Assembly: GCF_902167145.1 (NCBI RefSeq) | Contig: NC_050096.1 | Location: forward strand, 269,722,622-269,786,621 | From: Zea mays | Lineage: Eukaryota; Streptophyta; Magnoliopsida; Poales; Poaceae | DNA length: 64,000 nt | Direction: 5' to 3' | Shown: one piece after another, positions 35,109 through 43,613 of the stretch | How positions within the stretch are numbered: position 1 is the first letter of the stretch | How the letters are laid out: every line of letters begins with the position of its first letter | Translations under genes and position numbers: made by a program | Notes under the pieces: generated by a model | Databases searched by the model: none | Told to the model about the DNA's origin: nothing | What the model saw: the letters and a program-made list of their open reading frames with translations, nothing else

Positions 35109-37799
35109 TTAGTTCTTGACTTTAGGTACCCAAATGGTTTTGGGTCCTTTGGCATTAGACACAAGAACTTTGGGTACCCAAACACAAGTCTTTGACCCCT
35201 TGTGCTTGCCCCCAACATATTTAGCAACTACTTTGCCGGATTTGTTAGTTAAAACATATGATGCATCAAAAGTTTTAAATGAAATGTCATGATCATTTGA
35301 TGCAATAGGAATTTTCTTAGGCAACTTAGCACGGGTTGGTTGCCTAGAACTAGATGTCTCACCCTTATACATAAAAGCATGATTGGGGCCAGAGTGAGAC
35401 TTCCTAGAGTGAATTCTCCTAATTTTGTCCTCGGGATAACCGGCAGGGTATAAAATGTAACCCTCGTTATCCTGAGGCATGGGAGCCTTGCCCTTAACAA
35501 AAATTGACAATTTTTTAGGAGGGGCACTAAGTTTGACATTGTCTCCCCTTTGGAAGCCAATGCCATCCTTGATGCCCAGGCGTCTCCCATTATAGAGCAT
35601 ACTTCTAGCAAATTTAAACTTTTCATTTTCTAAGTTATGCTCGACAATTTTAGCATCTAATTTTGCTATATGATCATTTTGTTGTTTAATTAAAGACATG
35701 TGATCATGAATAGCATTAATATCAACATCTCTACATCTAGTGCAAATAGATACATGCTCAATGATAGATGTAGAGGGTTTGCAAGAATTTAATTCTACAA
35801 CCTTAGCTTGTAACATGTCATTCTTGGTTCTAAGGTTGGAAATAGTAACATTGCAAACATCAAAATCTTTAGCCTTAGCAATCAAATTTTCATTTTCTAC
35901 TTTAAGGCTAGCAAGAGAAATGTTTAATTCTTCAATCCTAGTAAGCAACTCATCATTATTATCTCTAGGATTGGGAATTGAAATATTACAAACATGTGAA
36001 TCAACCTTAGCAATTAAACTAGCATTTTCATGTCTAAGGTTGTCAATCATCTCATGGCAAGTGCTTAGCTCACTAGATAATTTTTCACATTTCTCAATTT
36101 CTAGAGCATAAGCATTTTTAACCTTAACATGCTTTTTATTTTCCTTGATTAGGAAGTCCTCTTGGGTATCCAAGAGATCATCCTTTTCATGAATGGCACT
36201 AATCAATTCATTAAGTTTCTCTTTTTGTTGCATGTTGAGGTTGGCAAAAAGAGTGCGCAAATTATCTTCCTCATCACTAGCATTATCATCACTAGAAGAT
36301 TCATATTTAGTGGAGGATTTAGATTTAACCTTCTTTTTGCCGTCCTTTGCCATAAGGCACTTGTGGCCGACGTTGGGGAAGAGGAGTCCCTTGGTGACGG
36401 CGATGTTGGCGGCGTCCTCGTCGGAGGAGGAGTCGCTTGAGCTTTCGTCGGAGTCCCACTCCCGACAAACATGGGCATCGCCGCCCCTCTTCTTGTAGTA
36501 CATTTTCTTCTCCTTTCTTCTCCCCTTCTTGTCATCGCCCCTGTCACTATCACTTGATAATGGACATTTAGCAATAAAATGACCGGGCTTACCACACTTG
36601 TAGCAAACCTTCTTGGAGCGGGACTTGTAGTCTTTCCCTCTCCTTTGCTTGAGGATTTGGCGGACGCTCTTGATGACGAGCGCCATTTCCTCATTGTCGA
36701 GCTTGGAGGCGTCTATTGGTTGTCGACTTGGTGTAGATTCCTCCTTCTTGTCCTCTGTCGCCTTGAATGCGACGGGTTGAGCTTCGGATGTGGAGGGATC
36801 ATCAAGCACGTTGATCTTTCTCGAGCCTTCGATCATGCACTCAAAACTTACAAAATGCCCGATAACTTCCTCGGGGGTCATTTTAGTATATCTAGGATTA
36901 CCACGAATTAATTGAACTTGAGTAGGGTTAAGGAAAATAAGAGATCTTAGAATAACCTTAACCACTTCATGGTCATCCCACTTTACGCTCCCGAGGTTGC
37001 GCACTTGATTCACCAAGGTCTTGAGTCGGTTGTACATGTGTTGTGGCTCCTCCCCTTTGCGAAGCCGGAACCGACCGAGCTCCCCCTCGATCGTTTCCCG
37101 CTTGGTGATCTTGGTGAGCTCGTCTCCCTCGTGCGCGGTTTTGAGCACATCCCAAACCTCCTTGGCGCTCTTCAACCCTTGAACTTTGTTATACTCCTCT
37201 CTACTTAAGGAGGCGAGGAGTATTGTTGTCGCTTGAGAGTTGAAGTGCTCGATTTGGGCCACCTCATCCTCATCATAATCCTTATCCCCTACGGATGGTA
37301 CCTGTGCACCAAACTCAACAACATCCCATATACTTTTGTGGAGTGAGGTTAGATGAAATCGCATTAAATCACTCCACCTAGCATAATCTTCACCATCAAA
37401 AGTTGGTGGTTTGCCTAATGGGACGGAAAGTAGAGGTGCATGTTTAGAAATGCGAGGATAGTGTAGGGGGATCTTACTAAACTTCTTACGCTCTTGGCGT
37501 TTAGAAGTTACGGAGGGCGCATCGGAGCCGGAGGTTGATGTTGATGAAGTGTCGGTCTCGTAGTAGACCACTTTCCTCATCCTCTTTTGCTTGTCCCCAC
37601 TCCGATGCGGCTTGTGGGAAGAAGATTTTTCCTTCTTCTCTTTGTGGTGAGAAGAAGATTTCTTCTCCTTCCCTTTGTTGGAGGAGCTCTTCTTCTTCTC
37701 CCTCCTCTTGGTGCGGGACTCTTTCGATGAAGTGCTCCCGTGGCTTGTAGTGGGCTTTTCGCCGGTCTCCATCTCCTTCTTGGCGTGATCTCCCGACAT
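35109..37799 (-). CDS. E3 Gag polyprotein, intact
   Basis: 896 residues from ATG at 37799 (MSGDHAKKEMETGEK) to TAA at 35109. It has a Lys/Ser-rich N-terminus, UBN2-type gag domain (SVPLGKPPTFDGEDYARW), CCHC knuckle CYKCGKPGHFIAKC at residues 399-412, an acidic Ser-rich segment and extended coiled-coil-like repeats. The C-terminus is TIWVPKVKN. Gag would assemble particles around element RNA. It is the only full-length open Gag of this family in the window, so E3 could supply Gag even though its own Pol is dead. Confidence 0.92.
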   Translation of the reverse strand: MSGDHAKKEMETGEKPTTSHGSTSSKESRTKRREKKKSSSNKGKEKKSSSHHKEKKEKSSSHKPHRSGDKQKRMRKVVYYETDTSSTSTSGSDAPSVTSKRQERKKFSKIPLHYPRISKHAPLLSVPLGKPPTFDGEDYARWSDLMRFHLTSLHKSIWDVVEFGAQVPSVGDKDYDEDEVAQIEHFNSQATTILLASLSREEYNKVQGLKSAKEVWDVLKTAHEGDELTKITKRETIEGELGRFRLRKGEEPQHMYNRLKTLVNQVRNLGSVKWDDHEVVKVILRSLIFLNPTQVQLIRGNPRYTKMTPEEVIGHFVSFECMIEGSRKINVLDDPSTSEAQPVAFKATEDKKEESTPSRQPIDASKLDNEEMALVIKSVRQILKQRRGKDYKSRSKKVCYKCGKPGHFIAKCPLSSDSDRGDDKKGRRKEKKMYYKKRGGDAHVCREWDSDESSSDSSSDEDAANIAVTKGLLFPNVGHKCLMAKDGKKKVKSKSSTKYESSSDDNASDEEDNLRTLFANLNMQQKEKLNELISAIHEKDDLLDTQEDFLIKENKKHVKVKNAYALEIEKCEKLSSELSTCHEMIDNLRHENASLIAKVDSHVCNISIPNPRDNNDELLTRIEELNISLASLKVENENLIAKAKDFDVCNVTISNLRTKNDMLQAKVVELNSCKPSTSIIEHVSICTRCRDVDINAIHDHMSLIKQQNDHIAKLDAKIVEHNLENEKFKFARSMLYNGRRLGIKDGIGFQRGDNVKLSAPPKKLSIFVKGKAPMPQDNEGYILYPAGYPEDKIRRIHSRKSHSGPNHAFMYKGETSSSRQPTRAKLPKKIPIASNDHDISFKTFDASYVLTNKSGKVVAKYVGGKHKGSKTCVWVPKVLVSNAKGPKTIWVPKVKN

Positions 37800-37831
37800 C
37801 ACTTCGAGCGGTTAGGCTCTAATGAAGCACC

Positions 37832-37845
37832 GGGCTCTGATACCA
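37832..37845 (-). other. Primer binding site of E3
   Basis: Reverse complement of TGGTATCAGAGCCC, 2 bp inside the 5' LTR; initiator methionine tRNA type. Confidence 0.85.
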
Positions 37846-37847
37846 AT

Positions 37848-39156
37848 TGATAGTCGCCTAGAGGGGGGGTGAATAGGGCGAAACTGAAATTTACAAAAAT
37901 AAACACAACCACAAGCTGGGTTAGCGTTAGTAATAAAGAAACGAGTCCGCGAGAGAGGGTGGAAAACAAATCGCAAGCAAATAAAGAGTGTGACACGCGG
38001 ATTTGTTTTACCGAGGTTCGGTTCTTGCAAACCTACTCCCCGTTGAGGAGGCCACAAAGGCCGGGTCTCTTTCAACCCTTCCCTCTCTCAGACGATCCCA
38101 CGGATCGAGTGAGCTTTCTCTTCTCAATCACTTGGAACACAAAGTTCCCACAAGGACCACCACAAGTTTGGTGTCTCTTGCCTCAATTACAAGTGAGTTT
38201 GATCGCAATGAAAGAATCAAGAAAGAAGAAAGCAATCCAAGCGCAAGAGCTCGAAAGAACACAAGCAAATCACTCTCTCTAGTCACTATGGCGTTGTGTG
38301 GATTTTGGAGAGGATTTGATCTCTTTGGTGTGTCTAGAATTGAATGCTAGAGCTCTTGTAGTAGTTGGGAAGTGGAAAACTTGGATGCAATGAATGGTGG
38401 GGTGGTTGGGGTATTTATAGCCCCAACCACCAAAAGTGGCCGTTGGGAGGCTGTCTGTTCGATGGCGCACCGGACAGTCCGGTGCACACCGGACATGTCC
38501 GGTGCTCCTGCCACGTCATCACTGCCGTTGGATTCTGACCGTTGGAGCTTCTGACTTGTGGGCCCGCCTGGATGTCCGGCGCACACCGGACATGCACTGT
38601 TCCTTGTCCGGTGTGCCAGTATGGGCACGCCTGACTTCTGTGCGCACTGCGCGCGCATTTAATGCGCCGCAGGTAGCCGTTGGCGCCGAATAGCCGTTGC
38701 TCCGGAGTTGCACCGGACAGTCCGGTGCGCACCGGACATGTCCGGTGAATTATAGCGGACTAGCCGTTGAAGTTTCCCGAAGCTGGCGAGTTCCTGAGGC
38801 TGCTCCTCCTTGGCGCACCGGACAGTCCGGTGAATTATAGCGCGAGTGCCTCTGGAAATTCCCGAAGGTGGCGAGTTTGAGTTGGAGTCCTCTGGTGCAC
38901 CGGACATGTCCGGTGGTGCACCGGACACTGTCCGGTGGCACACCGGACAGTCCGGTGCGCCAGACCAGAGGTGCCTTCGGTTGGCCCTTTGCTCCTTGGT
39001 TGAATCCAAAACTTGATCTTTTTATTGGCTGAGAGTGAACCTTTAGCACCTGTATAACTTATGCACTAGAGAAAACTAGTTAGTCCAATTGTTTGTGTTG
39101 GGCAATTCAACCACCAAAATTATTTAGGAACTAGGTGTAAGCCTAATTCCCTTTCA
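37848..39156 (-). repeat. 5' LTR of E3
   Basis: 1,309 bp on the minus strand, TGAAAGGG...GACTATCA when read in element orientation. Palindrome array at 38468-38957, TATA box near 38413-38420 (reverse). Confidence 0.95.
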
Positions 39157-39586
39157 GCAGCCCGACTCCAGGGTTGGTCCCGCCAGTGGACGACCCGGCC
39201 AGGCTCCGGCCGCCGCTGCTACGCCTCCTTGGCCTGGGAAGTCACCTGCTCCTGGGCCGACGAAGTCTTCTTTTCGAGCCAACTCCGCCTCTGTCCATGC
39301 TGACACCGCTGCCTCCGGCTCCGGCTCATCGCAGAGCGGCCGAGGGTTTCTTTAACTGGGCAAGAGAAGCCTTGGGCGGCAAGGCCGACCGAGCCAAGGG
39401 ACTCCTACGCCTCCGGGATACGGATACCTCACTCGTCACCTTCCGCACGAGACAACTCACACTTGGTTAAGCGGTCCAGCTAGCCGACAGGCGACTCTGG
39501 TGCTCGAAAGGAGGAAGAAACACGACTTTACGCCCAAATACACACATGTTCAGACCCCGACAGCCACAATGAACAGACACCGGCAC

Positions 39587-40447
39587 TCAAGGTGCCATTA
39601 CAAACGAAACTCCGGTTCCACTCCCGCAGGTACGAACAACCCCCCACATTGGAGGGCCTGCAGGACGACAAAATCCCAGGTGGCTCGCCGCCGCCCACTC
39701 CGGCAGCAGCGACAACGACCTCCACTCCGGGCGACCAAACAGCAGCAGCGATGACCTCAGGGCAGACGCTGCTGCGATAAGGCCCTCGCCCACGTCCCCA
39801 CTCGAGGGGCGAGGACAAGCTATCAAATCCAAAGAGCCGAGGCCCGGAGCGCGGATGGCAGCGGCGATCTCGTCGGCGACGAGGACTTCTCCAGCCGCCA
39901 CCACCTCAGCACCGACAACAGCAGCCGCCTGCCCGCCGGCAGATCCCCACTTAAGTCCTCCCGGACGGGCGAGCACCGACCTCCGCGCGAAGGCGTCGTG
40001 CCGGAGCAAGGGCAGGACAGCCCAAGAACACGAACGTCGCCCTAGTAGCGCGCGACATCTTGGGCGGTCCCCTGGTGCGCGCAGCGCAACAGCCACCCGT
40101 ATGGTGGGCAGATAGTCGCACTCCGCCCAGCGGTGGGAGGTGGCACCGGAAGCCGTGCCAAAGCCAGCTGAGCCAGCAAACCAGGCATGATGAAGATCCT
40201 TGAAGCTGAGGGCGGGGCAGAGGTTGCAGCCCGGCTTGCTTCTCCCCACCATCAAACTAGTGGTCACCGTCTTGGGTGACCATCGGCGAGGGGATGCAGC
40301 CGGGCTGCCTGATGAAAATCCTTGAAGCCGAGCGATGGCTGAAAGGTACCAACTTCCGCGAAGTTGCGTTCCTCCAACGACAGCAAGACGAAAGCAACAC
40401 GGGCGCTCCCCATCCGGGGGCTCGGAAGGTGGAAGGACGCGATGCAT
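39587..40447 (-). CDS. Antisense ORF in E4 3' region (function unknown)
   Basis: 286 residues from ATG 40447 (MHRVLPPSEPPDGERP) on the strand opposite to gag-pol, between integrase and 3' LTR. It is rich in Ala, Gly, Arg, Ser and Leu, with one Trp/Cys-containing block (YLSAIARLQGFSSGSPAAS). Tat-lineage elements such as Grande are known to carry additional ORFs, some antisense, in this interval. I infer this is such an ORF. No enzymatic motif or membrane segment is clear. GC-rich sequence can keep frames open by chance, so it may be fortuitous. Confidence 0.45.
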   Translation of the reverse strand: MHRVLPPSEPPDGERPCCFRLAVVGGTQLRGSWYLSAIARLQGFSSGSPAASPRRWSPKTVTTSLMVGRSKPGCNLCPALSFKDLHHAWFAGSAGFGTASGATSHRWAECDYLPTIRVAVALRAPGDRPRCRALLGRRSCSWAVLPLLRHDAFARRSVLARPGGLKWGSAGGQAAAVVGAEVVAAGEVLVADEIAAAIRAPGLGSLDLIACPRPSSGDVGEGLIAAASALRSSLLLFGRPEWRSLSLLPEWAAASHLGFCRPAGPPMWGVVRTCGSGTGVSFVMAP

Positions 40448-41402
40448 GAGGGGAGTGCGAAGACATGGCTGCCATCCAAGGGGGTCGCCCCCTTTTTAAA
40501 GGCGACTCTCCCCACTTGCGTCCTCAGCCGTCGCGGACTGAGTCTTCACCAACACGCTCCAAGGTCCTCCCCCTACGACACGGGGGTTGGGTCCCACACG
40601 TCATGCAAGCTGGCCCAGGACAGAAGGAGCCAAACCGCCGCGCGCGGAGCGCGTAACTGCCCAGCGGTTACAAGCACTCCTCCACTTTCGCCCAGACCAG
40701 CGGGTGAAAGGGCGGACCGCCATGCAGGCGGCATGCAACCGCACCAAGGGGCGCACCCTTTCGACTTCGACGCGTCCAGCATGGAGGCCCAGGCCCACAC
40801 GTCATGTAACCGGCGCGCCGGTTACTACGTACGAGAAACTGCACCGCCACTTGCGCCAGTACCGGGCCTTCTCGACTGCGGAACCGGTGCCGCGACTCGA
40901 GGCAACCCTGCGCATGGCCCAACAGTGCCAACCGAGCACATTGGTCATGGGTCAGTCAACCGCGGGAGAAGGCGCGATGGTCGATAGGCCAAAAAGTGGG
41001 TCGACAGTAATGGCGGCGGCAGGCGGGCGGAAGCAGCAGTCAAATCGACTGCAGGCTCACGTCCCCTCCTGGAGCAGCAGGAGAGCCCTCTCCCACGGCG
41101 TGAAGACGACGCGCCCGTGTTCCGTTCCTCGAATGGCTCGCGCACGCACAACGGCTGCCCCGCCAACCACTCGTCCCGTCGTGTTAACTCTGCGGCAGGG
41201 CAGGCGACACCTTTGGCAGGCAAAGCGGGCGACGCTTCACCTCCGCCATAATGACCGCGTCAAAAAAGGTGCGCCACGACGTTCAATTTCGTATCCTTTT
41301 CCTCTTCCCCTTTCTCTCTCTTGCTACAGGGACCGGGAAAGGGGATACTCCGAAAGGGATCCTTCTCCGCGAAGGAAGAGGGCTCCGAGCCCTCCTACTG
41401 AT

Positions 41403-41610
41403 CAGAGGTTCGAAGGCTGGCCCCTCGGAAGGGTTCGACAGCTGCCTCAGAGCAATCGGGCTCCGCGCCCACTACTGGTCAGAGGTTCGAAGGCTGGCCC
41501 CTCGGAAGGGTTCGACAGCCGCCTCAGGCCACTTGGGCTCCACGCCCACTACTGATCAGGGGTTCGTAGGCTGGCCCCCGAAGGGTTCGACAGCCGCCTC
41601 AGAGCACGCA
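41403..41610. repeat. 77 bp tandem repeat in E4
   Basis: Three units starting at CAGAGGTTCGAAGGCTGG (41403, 41480) and a variant at 41557, spaced 77 bp. The third is shortened. Confidence 0.9.
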
Positions 41611-42337
41611 GAGCGAGGGATGACTCTGGGTACGTCCGATACATGGCCGAGGTTCGGGCTACGCTCCCGAGGTACCCTAGGACATTTCCGAGACCAGCAG
41701 GAGCGATTCTGTAACGGAATCCCATCAGAGGGAGGCATCGAGCCCTCGGACCCTATCAAACGGGACCGGGTCCGGCAAATCACCTGCAGGTACTTTTGGA
41801 GCGCACCTCTGGGCCACTAGCCGACCCTTATCGAACGGGGCACGGGCGTCCACTCGGATCACCCGTTAGCAACTCACTGGAGACACCATGTTCGGCGCCC
41901 TCCAAGGGCAACATGGCGCTTTCCCCCCTCCTCCTTGCGGAAAGGCGACGAAGGGGCGTATGATAAAAGCCGAGTCAGTCCTTGACCGTCCTCTCGCTCT
42001 GTGCGGAGGCTCGGGGGCTGCTCTCGCAAACCCGGCTCCGGCCAAACCGTTGACAGCGTCAACATACCAGCCCGAGAACTCGGAACCTGACTATGCACTC
42101 GGGCAACGACCAGTTCGCATGAGGGAACAACCAGACCGACCGAGGCGTCACGAAAAGCGCTAAGACCTCGGAGGAGTCAAACCACTCCTCCGAGGCCTCG
42201 GGGGCTACACCCGACGGGTGCGCTCGCGCGCACCCACCGGAACGAAATGCAACCGAGAAAGGCTGGTCCCCTTGCAAAAAAATGCGACAAAAGCCTCCAA
42301 GCGAGTACCAACACTCCCTTCGAGGCTCGGGGGCTAC

Positions 42338-42921
42338 TGTCGGGGACCATAATTAGGGGTACCCCTAAGACTCCTAATCTCAGCTGGTAACCCCCATCAG
42401 CACAAAGCTGCAAAGGCTTGATGTGCGCAATTCAGGTCAAGACTCCGTCCACTCAAGGGACACGATCTCGCCTCGCCCGAGCCCAGCCTCGGGCAAAGAT
42501 AGCCGACCCAGGAGGATTCACGTCTCGCCCGAGGGTCTCCTCAAGCAACGGGCGCACCTTCGACTCGCCCGAGGCCCAGCTCGGGCAGGCTTCGCGGAGA
42601 AGCAACCTTGGCCAGATCGCCACGCCAACCGACCGTATCGCAGGAACATTCAATGCAAGGATCATCTGACACCTTATCCTGACGCACGCTCCTCAGTCGA
42701 CAGGGCCGAAGTGACCGCAGTCACTTCGCCGCTCCACTGACCGACCTGACAGGAAAACAGCGTCGCCTGCCCTGCTCCGACTGCTATGCCACCCGTCAGG
42801 GTGAGGCTGACAGCCGCCAAGTCCGGCCTCAGGCGCCATAGGAAGCTCCGCCTCGCCCGACCCCAGGGCTCAGACTCAACCTCGACTCCGGAAGACGGTC
42901 TCCGAGGTCGAAACGCCGACA
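42338..42921 (+). repeat. 3' LTR of E4, internally deleted
   Basis: 584 bp. It matches the first ~560 bp of the 5' LTR and then jumps from GGTCTCCG to GGTCGAAACGCCGACA, losing about 1,030 bp including most 54 bp repeats and the TATA box. The loss must postdate insertion. Confidence 0.92.
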
Positions 42922-43005
42922 ATAATGTAACTTAAATTAATTTACACTTCAATCCACTTTAATACATATAGATTAAGGTGAATACAAGAGTATCCAAACA
43001 AGGCC
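42922..43005 (+). mobile_element. Tourist-like MITE, right half
   Basis: Right part of the MITE split by E4, ending ATCCAAACAAGGCC at 43005 and followed by the TAA target duplication. The first 5 bp (ATAAT) are E4's target duplication. Confidence 0.8.
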
Positions 43006-43008
43006 TAA

Positions 43009-43390
43009 AGGGGTGTTTGTTTGAGATTATAATCTATTCAGATTATATAATCTAACTTATTTTGAACTAACCTCTAATCGTGCTTACTTCGACGATAAAG
43101 CCAACTAATCACGACTAATCGGACGACTTTAAAACCTTGCTTGGAATATAATCATGTTATAAATTGACCGTAAATTTTTAAAATCAATATTTTAGCTTTG
43201 AATTTAAAAATATTTCTAACGTGATAAAATAAATTGAATTTAACATTAAATTTACATTGGCAATATTTTAGTTATAATTTTGAAAATAGTTTTATTCTCA
43301 ATCTGTCCTTCATGCAATATAGCAAAAGTTCTCTTGATATAAGTTAGATTATATAATCTGAACATATTATAATCCCAAACAAAAAGGCTC
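43009..43390. mobile_element. Second Tourist-like MITE
   Basis: 382 bp. The left end TTTGTTTGAGATTATAATCT continues into AGATTATATAATCTAACTTA. The right end is the inverted TAAGTTAGATTATATAATCT followed by ATTATAATCCCAAACAAA. TAA on both sides (43006-43008, 43391-43393); the left TAA is also the right target site of the preceding MITE. The interior includes a copy of the 48 bp found at 43474-43522 and an ACTTTAAAACCTTG motif. Confidence 0.8.
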
Positions 43391-43613
43391 TAAGTCCAGC
43401 ACAAACAGCAGTTAAATCCATATATAGATACTAAATTGTACAATAAAATACAATAGTTCGTTCGCCAAAAACTAGTTTTATTCTCAATCTGTCCTTCATG
43501 CAATATAGCAAAAGTTCTCTTGCTCAAGGTCGCAGTTGAGTTTATTCTCCACACGCTCAAAAAGGGAGCACCCACACAGATGCTGCCCGTAAATGGCCAA
43601 TGCGCTGATGTCC

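Larger units (their letters stand above)
29600..39156 (-). mobile_element. E3: complete Ty1/copia retrotransposon (Opie-like), nested in E4
   Basis: 9,557 bp, minus strand, with perfect target duplication GCAGC (29595-29599, 39157-39161). Gag is fully open; pol has two stops and an intact RNase H. About six substitutions separate the LTRs by eye (two near 29666-29673 versus 37915-37922), plus one 21 bp palindrome-unit difference. It belongs to the same family as E2 and serves as the reference for E2's deletion. Confidence 0.95.
39162..42337 (+). other. E4 3' region beyond E3
   Basis: 3.2 kb of GC-rich sequence between the integrase and the 3' LTR, typical of large Tat-type elements. It holds the third copy of the 213 bp repeat (39379-39470), an antisense ORF and a 77 bp tandem repeat. 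Repeated GAGGCTCGGGGGCTAC-like tracts (42005, 42200, 42321) include the one abutting the 3' LTR, which is the likely polypurine tract. Confidence 0.8.
20502..42921 (+). mobile_element. E4: Ty3/gypsy retrotransposon (Tat lineage, Huck-like) hosting E3
   Basis: 22.4 kb including the nested 9,557 bp E3 and its 5 bp duplication, so about 12.9 kb itself. 5' LTR 1,615 bp; 3' LTR only 584 bp because of an internal deletion. Gag, protease, RT/RNase H, a second RNase H-like domain, integrase and a long 3' region with an antisense ORF are present. Flanking 5-mers GTAAT (20497-20501) and ATAAT (42922-42926) are an imperfect target duplication. About 22 substitutions in about 570 aligned LTR bases make it far older than E1-E3. 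Pol has at least two frame changes and four stops. The LTR start TGTCGGGGACCATAATTAGG is what I recall for Huck. Confidence 0.93.
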
